Positions 7,126 through 15,298 of a stretch of DNA of 45,181 bases are shown here, in pieces. The DNA lies in assembly GCA_902774185.1 (NCBI GenBank), contig CACYHE010000013.1, positions 1 through 45,181 of the forward strand. The letters run 5' to 3'. Below the pieces are notes generated by a model, which worked only from the letters and a program-made list of their open reading frames with translations, was not told where the DNA came from and searched no databases. Numbering within the stretch: position 1 is the first letter of the stretch; each line of letters begins with the position of its first letter. Source of the DNA: an uncultured Bacteroidales bacterium (GTDB lineage: Bacteria > Bacteroidota > Bacteroidia > Bacteroidales > Paludibacteraceae). Both the position numbers and the translations under genes were made by a program.

Positions 7126-9420
7126 AATAAGATTTTATCCAAAAGATTTTTCTCGGATAATGTAGCGGAGCTTGTAGTAGAAGCTCCGCTTATTGCCCGT
7201 AGTCGTCGTGCCGGTCATTTTGTGATTATCCGTGTGGACGCTGTGTCCGAACGTGTGCCGTTGACTATCGCCGGAGCGGATATCGAAAAAGGCACCATCA
7301 CCTTGGTCGTGCAACAGATAGGCGCATCGACGCATAAACTGTTGGCGATGGAACCGGGTGAATGTCTGCATGATATCGTTGGTCCGTTGGGGCGTGCTAC
7401 GCGCATCGAGAACTACGGAACGGTCGTTTGTGCCTGCGGTGGTGTCGGTGCTGCACCCATGCTCCCGATCGCTGAGGCCCTTAAGAAAGCCGGAAACAAA
7501 GTGATCACCGTACTCGCTGCCCGTAACAAAGACCTGCTTATCCTGCAAGATGAGTTGGCACAATGGTCGGACGAGGTCATCATCATGACCGATGACGGTT
7601 CGGCGGGACAGCAAGGCGTGGTTACCGTAGGAGTCGAACAAGTCATCCAACGTGAGATCGTCAACAAATGTATCACCATCGGTCCGGCGATTATGATGAA
7701 GTTCGTCGCTTTGACAACCGCTAAGTATAACATCCCGACCGAAGCATCGCTTAACACCATCATGGTCGATGGAACCGGTATGTGCGGTGCGTGCCGTGTG
7801 ACAGTGCATGGGAAGACGAAGTTCGTCTGCGTCGATGGTCCTGAGTTCGATGCCCATGGCGTTGATTGGAACGAGATGCTCAGCCGAATGAAAGCCTTCA
7901 AGGCGGAAGAAACCGAAGCGCTGGAGAAATATAAGAATGGTGCTAGTTCGTCTAGTATGACTAGTCCGACTAGTTCGACTAGTTCGGTCTCCATCAGCGC
8001 CGTAGAACCCTATGAGGGCAAACCGAAGGATAGAGTGGCCATCCCCCGTGTGCAGATGCCGGAACTGCGTCCCGAAGTGCGTGTGAAGAGTCTGCACGAA
8101 GAGGTGAACCAAGGTCTGACGTTCGAACAGGCTATCACCGAATCCCATCGTTGTCTCAACTGTAAGAACCCCACCTGCGTGCAGGGTTGTCCGGTGAATA
8201 TCAACATCCCGGGTTTCATCAAGACCCTGGAGACGGGCGACGTGCTCGGAGCAGCATCTGTCATCAAAGAGAGTTCATCGTTACCTGCTGTGTGCGGTCG
8301 TGTCTGCCCGCAAGAGAAACAATGCGAGAGCCAATGTATCCATCTCAAGATGGGTCATCCGGCCGTCGCTATCGGTTACCTCGAGCGTTTCTGCGCCGAT
8401 TATGCGAACAATCTCAAACAACCTCAAACGATTTCAAACAACCTCAAACAACCTCAAACCAAAATAGCCGTGGTCGGTTCCGGTCCTGCAGGTTTGACAT
8501 TTGCCGGAGATGCCGCCAAATACGGTTACGAAGTGCATGTGTTCGAAGCGCTGCATGAGATAGGCGGTGTGCTCAAATACGGCATCCCGGAGTTCCGTCT
8601 GCCGAATGCGATTGTAGATATCGAGATAGACGGTCTGCGTGACCTCGGCGTACAATTCCATACGGACACCATCATTGGTAAGACAATCTCGATTCAAGAA
8701 CTCGAAGAACAAGGTTTCAAAGGAATATTTGTGGGTTCGGGAGCCGGTCTACCGCGTTTCATGAACATCCCGGGCGAGAACCTCAATGGTGTCATGTCGT
8801 GCAACGAGTACCTGACGCGTGTGAACCTGATGGACGCTTCCAACCCGGCTACTGATACACCGATTCTCTATGGTAAGAACGTAGCGGTCATCGGTGGTGG
8901 AAACACAGCGATGGACGCTGTACGTACCGCCAAACGTCTTGGTGCTGAGCATGCGATGATCATCTATCGCCGTTCGGAAGACGAGATGCCGGCACGTGTG
9001 GAAGAGGTGCATCATGCCAAACAGGAAGGTATCGAGTTCATGACGCTGCATAACCCCATCGAGTATCATGCCGATGAGAGCGGACGTGTCTGCGAAGCCG
9101 TCCTCCAAGTCATGGAACTGGGCGAACCCGATGAGTCGGGTCGTCGTAGTCCGGTGCCTGTAGAAGGCAAGACCGTCACGATACCCGTTGACCTCGTCAT
9201 CGTAGCGGTAGGTGTTAGTCCGAATCCCTTGATCCCTTCGACCGTTGAAGGTCTCGAGATCAGTCGCAAAGGAACTATCGTAGTGAACGAAGGTATGCAG
9301 TCTGCCCTCCCGATGATCTTCGCCGGTGGCGATATCGTTCGTGGCGGTGCAACGGTTATCCTCGCTATGTCTGACGGCCGTAAGGCCGCCAAAGCAATGC
9401 ACGAGTATCTGTCCAAGTGA
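7123..9420 (+). CDS. Fused NADH-dependent ferredoxin:NADP+ oxidoreductase (NfnA-NfnB type)
   Basis: A 765-residue fusion. Residues 1-270 match the FAD/NAD-binding subunit of the dihydroorotate dehydrogenase electron-transfer and NfnA group, with CACGGVGAAPM and a [2Fe-2S] cysteine set around MCGACRVTVHGKTKFVC. Residues 300-765 match the NADPH-dependent glutamate synthase small subunit and NfnB, with iron-sulfur cysteines (CLNCKNPTCVQGCPV, CGRVCPQEKQCESQC) and two dinucleotide folds (GSGPAGLTFAG, VIGGGNTAMDA). Such proteins exchange electrons between NADH, NADPH and ferredoxin; the fused form is known in Bacteroidales. Bifurcation is inferred from the family. Two repeat tracts form the linkers at residues 274-289 (Ser/Thr-rich) and 429-446 (NNLKQPQT repeats). 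No glutamate synthase large subunit is adjacent. Confidence 0.9.
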   Translation: MNKILSKRFFSDNVAELVVEAPLIARSRRAGHFVIIRVDAVSERVPLTIAGADIEKGTITLVVQQIGASTHKLLAMEPGECLHDIVGPLGRATRIENYGTVVCACGGVGAAPMLPIAEALKKAGNKVITVLAARNKDLLILQDELAQWSDEVIIMTDDGSAGQQGVVTVGVEQVIQREIVNKCITIGPAIMMKFVALTTAKYNIPTEASLNTIMVDGTGMCGACRVTVHGKTKFVCVDGPEFDAHGVDWNEMLSRMKAFKAEETEALEKYKNGASSSSMTSPTSSTSSVSISAVEPYEGKPKDRVAIPRVQMPELRPEVRVKSLHEEVNQGLTFEQAITESHRCLNCKNPTCVQGCPVNINIPGFIKTLETGDVLGAASVIKESSSLPAVCGRVCPQEKQCESQCIHLKMGHPAVAIGYLERFCADYANNLKQPQTISNNLKQPQTKIAVVGSGPAGLTFAGDAAKYGYEVHVFEALHEIGGVLKYGIPEFRLPNAIVDIEIDGLRDLGVQFHTDTIIGKTISIQELEEQGFKGIFVGSGAGLPRFMNIPGENLNGVMSCNEYLTRVNLMDASNPATDTPILYGKNVAVIGGGNTAMDAVRTAKRLGAEHAMIIYRRSEDEMPARVEEVHHAKQEGIEFMTLHNPIEYHADESGRVCEAVLQVMELGEPDESGRRSPVPVEGKTVTIPVDLVIVAVGVSPNPLIPSTVEGLEISRKGTIVVNEGMQSALPMIFAGGDIVRGGATVILAMSDGRKAAKAMHEYLSK
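7942..7987. repeat. Tandem tract in nfnAB, unit GACTAGTTC
   Basis: Five degenerate 9-nt units (GACTAGTTC) encode a Ser/Thr-rich linker (residues 274-289) between the NfnA-like and NfnB-like halves of the fusion. Confidence 0.9.
8408..8460. repeat. Tandem tract in nfnAB, unit AACCTCAAAC
   Basis: Five 10-nt units encode NNLKQPQT-type repeats (residues 429-446), directly before the first FAD fold (KIAVVGSGPAG) of the NfnB half. On the other strand the unit is GTTTGAGGTT, related to the tract at 5447-5483. Confidence 0.9.
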
Positions 9421-9449
9421 AAATTGAAAGGTGAAAATTGAAAGGTGAA
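9420..9449. repeat. Heptanucleotide tract at the nfnAB / dacB junction
   Basis: Perfect alternation AATTGAA/AGGTGAA, twice. It fills the 24-bp gap and contains the GTG start codon of dacB. The AGGTGAA unit offers an AAAGG stretch and a GTG in one. Confidence 0.92.
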
Positions 9450-10827
9450 GATTTTCGCAGCGATATTACTGAGTGTTAATTTCCTGACGTCCCATCCGAT
9501 CACCGGACAGGCGAATATGTCCGTCTATATACAGGACTTGAAGACGGGTGAAGTGATTGACAGTTATCGGGAAGAGCATGTGGTTCCTCCGGCATCGGTG
9601 ATGAAGTTATTGACGACCGGTGCGGCTTTGGAGATGTTAGGAGCCGACTATCGTTTTCCTACCGTGCTGGAGTATTCGGGTTCCATTCAGGATGGTGTCT
9701 TGCATGGTAACCTGTATATACGCGGTGGTTGTGACCCTTCTTTGGGTTGGCAAGGTAAGACTGCTTTCCTTACCCAATGGGTCAAAGAAGTGAAGAAAGC
9801 CGGTATCCGTCGCATCGATGGTGCAGTCGTAGCAGACATGACAATGTTGGACGGCGAAGCGCAGAACCCTAACTGGTTATGCGAAGACGCAGGTAACTAC
9901 TACGCACCGGGTATCTTTTCGCTCAACTACTACGGTAACACGATGAATATCGTGCTCAAGAGCGGCGAACCCGGTTCGGTAGCGACGGTAGTGAAGACCG
10001 AACCCAATGTGGAGGATATCCGGTTCATCAACCGTATCCGTTGTGACCGGATCCAGTATGACGGGGCTTTTGTGAGCGGTTTACCGTATAGCAATGAGCG
10101 TTATCTGACCGGGGCAGTGCCCTCTAACTTAGGTACGTTCGGTGTCAAAGGCGACTTACCGAATCCGGGTTTGTTGCTGGCACGTCATTTCACCAATCGC
10201 TTACGTGAGGCGGGTGTGCCGGTAGCGAAAGAAGCAACGTACGAACCCGATTACTTTCCATTGACCCTGCATCGCACGGAACTGTATGTCCATCACTCAG
10301 CGCCCTTATCGGAACTTATCCAAGAGACTAACGTGAATAGTAATAACCTGTACGCCGAGTCGATGTTCCGTTACATCGGAACGCGGTATTCGTTACCGGG
10401 CACTATTCATAACAGTCAGGAGATATTACGGGACTACTGGCGTCGCAGAGGGGTGCAGGTACAGAATGCCATCATCAAAGACGGTTGCGGTCTGGCTCCG
10501 CAAGATGCCATAAGTGCTAAAGCTTTGGTACAACTGTTGACCATTATGGCGCAGAGTAAGTACGCAGACGCTTGGATGGCTTCCTTACCGGTAAGTGGAA
10601 AGACAGGCACCTTGACAACGCTCTGTCCCGGTACAGCCTTGGAAGGACGGATTCATGCCAAGAGCGGTACGATCGCCGGAACGAAGAACTTCGCCGGATA
10701 CATCGACCTGCCCAACGGAGACACGTGGGTGTTCGCTATCCTGATTAACTCCGCACCGGGCAAAGCGAAGAATATTCAATCGGTCATTCAAAAATACCTG
10801 TTGGATGTATATAGCACGCACCCATAG
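9445..10827 (+). CDS. dacB: D-alanyl-D-alanine carboxypeptidase / endopeptidase (PBP4 type)
   Basis: A 460-residue penicillin-binding protein of the S13 family that trims or cuts peptidoglycan peptides in the periplasm. A signal peptide (KIFAAILLSVNFLTS) precedes the catalytic SxxK motif SVMK (residues 51-54). The SxN motif is SNN (about 297-299) and the KTG motif lies in SGKTGTLT (about 385). Length and motif spacing fit PBP4, with the family's large insert between the first two motifs. The start codon is GTG at 9445 and lies inside the repeat tract; there is no better ATG. It overlaps birA by 23 bp. Confidence 0.92.
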   Translation: MKIFAAILLSVNFLTSHPITGQANMSVYIQDLKTGEVIDSYREEHVVPPASVMKLLTTGAALEMLGADYRFPTVLEYSGSIQDGVLHGNLYIRGGCDPSLGWQGKTAFLTQWVKEVKKAGIRRIDGAVVADMTMLDGEAQNPNWLCEDAGNYYAPGIFSLNYYGNTMNIVLKSGEPGSVATVVKTEPNVEDIRFINRIRCDRIQYDGAFVSGLPYSNERYLTGAVPSNLGTFGVKGDLPNPGLLLARHFTNRLREAGVPVAKEATYEPDYFPLTLHRTELYVHHSAPLSELIQETNVNSNNLYAESMFRYIGTRYSLPGTIHNSQEILRDYWRRRGVQVQNAIIKDGCGLAPQDAISAKALVQLLTIMAQSKYADAWMASLPVSGKTGTLTTLCPGTALEGRIHAKSGTIAGTKNFAGYIDLPNGDTWVFAILINSAPGKAKNIQSVIQKYLLDVYSTHP

Positions 10828-11515
10828 TACCAACTCCTTGATGAAGGAGCTAATAGCTAAGGGCCAAGAGCCAAGGTTCATCTACGCCGGTTACCAATCG
10901 GCCGGTCGGGGACAAACCGGTAACAGTTGGGAGAGTGAGGAGGGTAAGAACCTATTGTGTACCATCTTGTTACCACCGGACAAGAACCTGTATTTCCTGA
11001 ATATCGCCGTTAGCGTAGCTGTGTACAGAGTAATTCAGTCTTTTGTCTTTGAGCGAAGTGGTCTTTGTTCTTTGAGCGAAGCGGTCTCAATCAAATGGCC
11101 AAATGATATCTATTACGGAGATAAAAAAGTAGCAGGTATATTGGTGGAAAATGCGATTATAGGCTCAGAGGTGAAGTACTCAATTGCGGGTGTAGGCTTG
11201 AACGTGAACCAGACGGAGTTTCGCTCCGATGCACCGAATCCGATATCGCTCAAACAGATCACGGGAAGAGACTATAACATAGACGAATTGATGGAGCGCT
11301 TGTACGAAGAAGTGCAGCGTGTGCTTAAGGAAGACGTGTGGTCGGAATATAAAGCACATCTATACAGAAAAGAGGGATTTTGGTCGTTCGAAGATAAAAA
11401 CGGATGCTTCGAAGCGCGTATCGAAGATGTCCTGCCTATGGGCGAAATCGTGTTATGCGACAAAGACGGTCAAAGCCGTACATATGGATTTAAACAAATA
11501 AGATATATTTTATGA
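10805..11515 (+). CDS. birA: Biotin--[acetyl-CoA-carboxylase] ligase
   Basis: A 236-residue biotin protein ligase that activates biotin to biotinyl-AMP and attaches it to carboxyl-carrier proteins. Motifs are HSTNS at the start, SAGRGQTGNSW (biotin/ATP loop), SIKWPNDIYYGDKKVAGILVE and GVGLNVNQ. It lacks the N-terminal DNA-binding domain of E. coli BirA, so it should not regulate transcription. Two repeat tracts are built in, at residues 15-24 (LIAKGQEP) and 80-95 (between two strands before the IKWPND motif). The start at 10805 overlaps dacB by 23 bp and the end overlaps rfbB by ATGA, which suggests translational coupling. Confidence 0.92.
   Translation: MYIARTHSTNSLMKELIAKGQEPRFIYAGYQSAGRGQTGNSWESEEGKNLLCTILLPPDKNLYFLNIAVSVAVYRVIQSFVFERSGLCSLSEAVSIKWPNDIYYGDKKVAGILVENAIIGSEVKYSIAGVGLNVNQTEFRSDAPNPISLKQITGRDYNIDELMERLYEEVQRVLKEDVWSEYKAHLYRKEGFWSFEDKNGCFEARIEDVLPMGEIVLCDKDGQSRTYGFKQIRYIL
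10849..10876. repeat. Heptanucleotide tract in birA, unit AGCCAAG/AGCTAAT
   Basis: Four degenerate 7-nt units (AGCTAAT, AGCTAAG, GGCCAAG, AGCCAAG) encode residues 15-24. Same family as the tracts in AsmA, ileS and after DUF5606. Confidence 0.85.
11043..11088. repeat. Direct repeat in birA, about 22 nt
   Basis: Two copies of CTTTGAGCGAAG-YGGTCT separated by a few bases encode residues 80-95. This is one of the few tracts with a long unit. Confidence 0.8.
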
Positions 11516-12645
11516 AGAGTATTATCATCACCGGTGGAGCCGGATTTATCGGAAGTCACGTAGTGCGTTTGTTTGTGAACAAATACCCGGATTACCGAAT
11601 CATCAATGTGGATAAACTGACCTATGCCGGTAACTTGGCGAACCTCAAAGATATCGAAGACAAACCGAACTACCGCTTTGTGCGTGCCGATATCTGTGAC
11701 TTCGATACGATCTTTGCGTTAATGCAAGAGGAACAAGTGACAGGTGTCATTCACTTGGCAGCTGAGAGTCATGTGGACCGTTCCATCAAAGATCCCTTCA
11801 CCTTTGCCCGCACGAACGTGATGGGTACGCTTTCCATGTTGCAGGCTGCCAAACTGTATTGGGAGAGCCTGCCGGAGAAATACGAAGGCAAACGTTTCTA
11901 TCATATCTCTACCGATGAGGTCTATGGCGCCTTGCAGTTGACCCATCCCGAAGGTATCGAACCGCCGTTCACGACCACTGCTTCTTCTGCGGAACATCAC
12001 TTGGCATACGGTGAGGATTTCTTCTATGAGACCACGAAGTATAATCCGCATTCTCCGTATTCGGCATCCAAAGCATCCAGCGATCATTTCGTGCGTGCGT
12101 TCCATGATACCTACGGCATGCCGACGATCGTGACGAACTGCTCCAATAACTACGGTCCCTATCAGTTCCCGGAGAAACTGATTCCGCTGTTTATCAATAA
12201 TATCCGTCATCGCAAACCCTTGCCTGTTTACGGGAAAGGGGAGAATGTGCGTGACTGGTTATACGTGGTAGATCATGCGCGCGCTATCGATCTTATTTTC
12301 CATAAGGGTACTATTGCCGAGACTTATAACATCGGTGGTTTCAACGAGTGGAAGAATATTGATATCATCAAGACCATCATCAAGACCGTCGATAAACTGT
12401 TGGGGCGCCCGGAAGGAGCGGACCTTGACCTTATTACCTACGTCACCGACCGTGCCGGACACGACATGCGTTATGCGATTGACTCTACGAAGTTACAACG
12501 CGAATTGGGTTGGGAACCAAGTCTGCAGTTCGAAGAGGGTATCGAGAAAACCGTTCGCTGGTATCTGGATAATCAGGAATGGCTCGATAACATCACCTCC
12601 GGTGATTACGAGAAATACTACGAAGAAATGTATAAAGGACGCTAA
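11512..12645 (+). CDS. rfbB: dTDP-glucose 4,6-dehydratase
   Basis: A 377-residue extended short-chain dehydrogenase that converts dTDP-glucose to dTDP-4-keto-6-deoxyglucose, early in the dTDP-rhamnose route for surface polysaccharides. Motifs: NAD fold GGAGFIGSH, DKLTYAGNLANL, the STDEVYG active-site Asp-Glu, the YSASKASSD Tyr-Lys pair, and NCSNNYGPYQFPEKLIPL. The other rfb genes (A, C, D) are not in the window. It overlaps birA by 4 bp (ATGA) and ends the operon directly before a strong terminator. Confidence 0.95.
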   Translation: MKSIIITGGAGFIGSHVVRLFVNKYPDYRIINVDKLTYAGNLANLKDIEDKPNYRFVRADICDFDTIFALMQEEQVTGVIHLAAESHVDRSIKDPFTFARTNVMGTLSMLQAAKLYWESLPEKYEGKRFYHISTDEVYGALQLTHPEGIEPPFTTTASSAEHHLAYGEDFFYETTKYNPHSPYSASKASSDHFVRAFHDTYGMPTIVTNCSNNYGPYQFPEKLIPLFINNIRHRKPLPVYGKGENVRDWLYVVDHARAIDLIFHKGTIAETYNIGGFNEWKNIDIIKTIIKTVDKLLGRPEGADLDLITYVTDRAGHDMRYAIDSTKLQRELGWEPSLQFEEGIEKTVRWYLDNQEWLDNITSGDYEKYYEEMYKGR

Positions 12646-12676
12646 AAATAAGGACACCGGGCGGTGTCCTTATTTT
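12645..12676. terminator. Strong bidirectional terminator
   Basis: A 14-bp perfect stem, AAAATAAGGACACC (12645-12658) with GGTGTCCTTATTTT (12663-12676), and a GGGC loop. A-rich and T-rich flanks serve both the rfbB operon and the convergent AraC gene. Confidence 0.93.
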
Positions 12677-12680
12677 ATTT

Positions 12681-12709
12681 GTGATTGGTTATTTGAGATT
12701 TGTTATTTA
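12681..12709. repeat. Heptanucleotide tract after the AraC gene
   Basis: Degenerate units (GATTGGT, TATTTGA, GATTTGT, TATTTAT) lie between the terminator and the AraC stop codon. Confidence 0.65.
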
Positions 12710-13552
12710 TGCGTTGCGATAGGCTTTAGGCGTGACGCCTACATGCGATTTGAAGAAACGGTTGAAGAAAGCCACATTGTCAAATCCCAGATTCAAAGCG
12801 ATCTCTTTGATCTGCAGGTTGGTGATCTTGAGTTGACTCTTGGCATCGGTGATGATGGCTTCGATGATGATATCACCGGCGGTGCGGTCTCCTACCGCTT
12901 TGATCGTCGAGCATAAGTGCGGTAAGGTCAGACGCATTGCGTCGGCATACTGACTCACATGATGCCACTTGTTATAATGCTTCAATACCAACTGACAGTA
13001 ATCCTGATAGATCTCCGTCTTACGGTCCAGCGGTTTTACCAGATACTCGTCCTGCTCATGGGCATACTTGGCATAGCTGACCTGCAGCAGGTTGAAGATA
13101 TGTACCATCTTCTCGCTATCCAGCATCGTCGGGGTAGCGTTCAATGCCTTCACAATCGTGTCGTACATCGAGCAGAGTACCTGCGCATGGTTCTCACTAA
13201 CACTCAGTTTGGGAGAATGTAACTGCAAAGCCGATAATGACATCTTGTTATTCACCGTATGTTTCTCCAGGAAGGAACTGCCAAACACAACCCAATAAAC
13301 GAGTGCGTCGTCAGAACACTCACGAATAAAAAGAAAACTACCGGGTTCCAAGAGCAAGATATCATTCTGCTTAAACTCATAATCCGTTACATTGATCGTC
13401 GCACGTGCCGTACCTCTTACTAAAAAGGCATATACACCGCATTTGATCTTACACGGATAACGACCGTACTCATTCATCAGTTTACCACTCGCATCACCGA
13501 TCATGTAATCGCCGTACGGACAGTCAACAATAGGGATATTATTCTCGTTCAT
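12707..13552 (-). CDS. AraC family transcriptional regulator
   Basis: A 281-residue regulator starting MNENNIPIVDC. The N-terminal half looks like a cupin sensor (CKIKCGVYAFLVRGTARATINV, then LLLEPGSFLFI). The C-terminal 100 residues are the two-helix-turn-helix AraC domain (LQIKEIALNLGFDNVAFFNRFFKSHVGVTPKAYR). The ligand and targets are unknown. The frame opens further upstream at 13630, but the -7 element at 13579-13586 shows that this extension is not transcribed. It is monocistronic, and no adjacent metabolic gene suggests a regulon. Confidence 0.9.
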   Translation of the reverse strand: MNENNIPIVDCPYGDYMIGDASGKLMNEYGRYPCKIKCGVYAFLVRGTARATINVTDYEFKQNDILLLEPGSFLFIRECSDDALVYWVVFGSSFLEKHTVNNKMSLSALQLHSPKLSVSENHAQVLCSMYDTIVKALNATPTMLDSEKMVHIFNLLQVSYAKYAHEQDEYLVKPLDRKTEIYQDYCQLVLKHYNKWHHVSQYADAMRLTLPHLCSTIKAVGDRTAGDIIIEAIITDAKSQLKITNLQIKEIALNLGFDNVAFFNRFFKSHVGVTPKAYRNA

Positions 13553-13578
13553 CTTAATAAATGTATCAAAATTCGCTG

Positions 13579-13610
13579 CAAAGGTACTACTTTTTTTTGA
13601 ATTATGCAAA
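13579..13610 (-). promoter_or_regulatory. Promoter for the AraC gene
   Basis: On the minus strand TTTG (13607-13610), a 20-bp spacer and TACCTTTG (13579-13586). It sits right behind the rpsT terminator. Confidence 0.8.
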
Positions 13611-13633
13611 TAATCGTGTATTTTTTGCATAAA

Positions 13634-13665
13634 AAAAGAAGAATCTCTTGTGAGATTCCTCTTTT
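13634..13665 (-). terminator. rpsT terminator
   Basis: A 14-bp stem with one mismatch, 13634-13647 against 13652-13665, with a 4-nt loop. On the minus strand it is followed by a T run (TTTTTTT). Confidence 0.88.
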
Positions 13666-13684
13666 GACCTAAACTTGCGTATTA

Positions 13685-13939
13685 TTAAGCGAGTTTGTTT
13701 ACGAAACGAGCAAGTTTCGATTTGAGGTTGCTTGCTTTGTTTACGTGAATGATATGACGCTTAGCCAGTTTGTCGAGCATAGAGCTTACTTTCGGCAGAG
13801 CAGCCGTAGCTGCAGCTTTGTCAGTAGTCTTGCGCAAGTCACGCACAGCATTACGTGCGGTTTTTGCATAATAATGATTGTGTGCTTTGCGCGCAGCCGT
13901 TTGGCGAATACGCTTCAAAGAGCTTTTATGATTTGCCAT
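13685..13939 (-). CDS. rpsT: 30S ribosomal protein S20
   Basis: An 84-residue, very basic helical protein ([21 protein letters not shown]) that binds 16S rRNA early in 30S assembly. Length and sequence match S20. It lies about 100 bp downstream of tRNA-Glu on the same strand with no clear terminator or promoter between, so it is probably cotranscribed with the tRNA. A GTCCG/CGGAC hairpin (about 13957-13972) lies in its leader and could serve processing or autoregulation, though this is speculative. Confidence 0.96.
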   Translation of the reverse strand: MANHKSSLKRIRQTAARKAHNHYYAKTARNAVRDLRKTTDKAAATAALPKVSSMLDKLAKRHIIHVNKASNLKSKLARFVNKLA

Positions 13940-14038
13940 CTTTGTGTTTGTTTTTTGTCCGACTCGCGGACGGTTTTGTTACTATCCTTTGGCTTTGAGA
14001 GGATCAGCCTCAGGAATTGACTTTAGGGAAGGTCTTTG

Positions 14039-14110
14039 TAGTGCCAAGGGGAATCGAACCCCTATTGCAAGAATGAAAATCTTGAGTACTAACCGTTATA
14101 CGATGGCACC
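14039..14110 (-). tRNA. tRNA-Glu (anticodon TTC)
   Basis: On the minus strand the sequence folds as a cloverleaf. The acceptor stem is GGTGCCA with TGGCACT (first pair G-U). The anticodon arm is CAAGA-TTTTCAT-TCTTG, giving anticodon TTC. The T arm is AGGGG-TTCGATT-CCCCT, and the discriminator base is A. CCA is not encoded. Confidence 0.95.
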
Positions 14111-14186
14111 CGGAGGTGTCCCCGTTAATCGGGGAAACCGGCTTCCGCCGGAAGGGGTATCACTATATCCCAAGCGAAAAAGCGTG

Positions 14187-14218
14187 CAAAAGTACTGCTT
14201 TTTTTTGATATACGCAAA
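14187..14218 (-). promoter_or_regulatory. Promoter for tRNA-Glu and rpsT
   Basis: Minus strand TTTG (14215-14218), a 20-bp spacer and TACTTTTG (14187-14194). Between it and the tRNA lie two small hairpins (TCCCC/GGGGA at 14119-14135, CCGG/CCGG at 14138-14151), likely parts of the processed 5' leader. Confidence 0.8.
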
Positions 14219-14242
14219 TATTTTTGCATTTTTCTTTCTTTT

Positions 14243-15244
14243 TTAGTGCATTTTGTTAAATAAAGTCGCCAAATACTCCTGTTCCGGTTGTCCTGGGGTG
14301 GGAATTAATTCCGCTTTATCCAATATTCCTAACGCGTTCAGATCCATTATTGTGGAATACCCGGAACGGGCGATGATGTGCCTTGCGCCCGATAAGGCTC
14401 CCGCCAATTCCTTATCGCTCATATAGGGTACGATGGTTATGTTTCCCCGTTTGATACGCGTGTTCGGTCGGTGCATGAGACCTTGAACGATAAGAACGGA
14501 AGGGATTAGTGGGTTAGTGGTTAGTGGATTAGTGGAATATCGTGCGATGATCTCTTGTTCCAGTAGAGTACGATGGGGTTCGAGACCGCTTAATACCGCT
14601 ACGATGGAATAATTCTGATTATTCGGAGTAAGCGGAATATTCTGAAAACGACTCAAAGGACCAATATATTCGATTAAAGTTGAATGTTTAATGTTGAATG
14701 TTGAATGGGATAGCTCACCGGCAAGGCTCTGTTCGATATCCGCATAGTCCGGAACCCATACCTTATTATATCGCGTATATATACGTGCGTGTATACGTGA
14801 GGCGATGGGTTCTGCCCATTTCCAACCATGAGGAAGCATGATATGGAGTTGATGGGTCATATATATGCATTCGCATTGGTGATTGGTGATTGGTGATTGG
14901 TGATTTAGATACAACCCGAATCGGTTATCGGAGATGACTTGGTCGATAGGTTCTTCGTTCAGCAGGGCTTTGAGCATCAGATGATCTTTGATGGACCATT
15001 TGATCAATTTCGGTAATGCGCGGAGGACAGCCCATACTTGTCGTTTCCCTTTGCCGTACTTAAGATTCAGCGGAGCAAGGTAGGTATATCTCAGTTTTGG
15101 AAAATGCTTGCGAAGTAATGTCAGACTCTCACCATCCCCTCCTAAGATGACCTCATGTCCCTCGTTCAACAGTCGCTGAACGAGCGGTACACAACGACTC
15201 GCATGACCGAGTCCCCAATTCAAAGGTGCCACAAGAATCTTCAT
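14243..15244 (-). CDS. Glycosyltransferase (GT28/MurG-like) with three repeat inserts
   Basis: A 333-residue protein with the GT-B start MKILVAPLNWGLGHASR and the C-terminal donor-site pattern (ARSGYSTIMDLNALG, then PTPGQPEQEYLA) of nucleotide-sugar glycosyltransferases related to MurG and the family-28 C-terminal domain. Donor and acceptor are unknown; a cell-envelope glycan or lipid is likely from the operon. Three unrelated repeat tracts sit in frame at residues 113-123 (HQSPITNHQ), 179-190 (HSTFNIKHSTL) and 237-247 (STNPLTTNPLI), all near predicted loops between strands. It is the last gene of the 22588-14243 operon. It could also be a sugar transferase for a capsule or a small glycolipid. 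Confidence 0.8.
   Translation of the reverse strand: MKILVAPLNWGLGHASRCVPLVQRLLNEGHEVILGGDGESLTLLRKHFPKLRYTYLAPLNLKYGKGKRQVWAVLRALPKLIKWSIKDHLMLKALLNEEPIDQVISDNRFGLYLNHQSPITNHQCECIYMTHQLHIMLPHGWKWAEPIASRIHARIYTRYNKVWVPDYADIEQSLAGELSHSTFNIKHSTLIEYIGPLSRFQNIPLTPNNQNYSIVAVLSGLEPHRTLLEQEIIARYSTNPLTTNPLIPSVLIVQGLMHRPNTRIKRGNITIVPYMSDKELAGALSGARHIIARSGYSTIMDLNALGILDKAELIPTPGQPEQEYLATLFNKMH
14503..14535. repeat. Tandem tract in the glycosyltransferase gene, unit GTTAGTG
   Basis: Degenerate 7-8-nt units (GGATTAGT, GGGTTAGT, GGTTAGT) encode residues 237-247. Confidence 0.88.
14674..14708. repeat. Heptanucleotide tract in the glycosyltransferase gene, unit TTGAATG
   Basis: Four 7-nt units (TTGAATG, TTTAATG, TTGAATG, TTGAATG) encode residues 179-190. 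Confidence 0.88.
14875..14906. repeat. Heptanucleotide tract in the glycosyltransferase gene, unit GATTGGT
   Basis: Four GATTGGT units encode residues 113-123 (NHQSPITNHQ), the same peptide as in the NlpC/P60 gene 13 kb away. Confidence 0.9.
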
Positions 15245-15245
15245 A

Positions 15246-15298
15246 TTAGTCGAAAGTCAAAAGGTGCTAACGAGCACTCCGATAAAAGTCGAAAGCTG
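15246..15298. repeat. Repeat-like intergenic segment, motif AGTCGAAAG
   Basis: Two AGTCGAAAG motifs and one AGTCAAAAG lie between the radical SAM and glycosyltransferase genes, with a small GTGCT/AGCAC hairpin between them. It is more decayed than other tracts. Confidence 0.55.

Noticed and set aside
7135-8148. Minus-strand open frame (337 codons) inside nfnAB
   Set aside because: It is antisense to the NfnA-like half, with His/Thr-rich low-complexity composition.
13957-13972. Terminator between tRNA-Glu and rpsT
   Set aside because: The GTCCG/CGGAC hairpin is not followed by a T run on the minus strand; a leader or processing structure is more likely.
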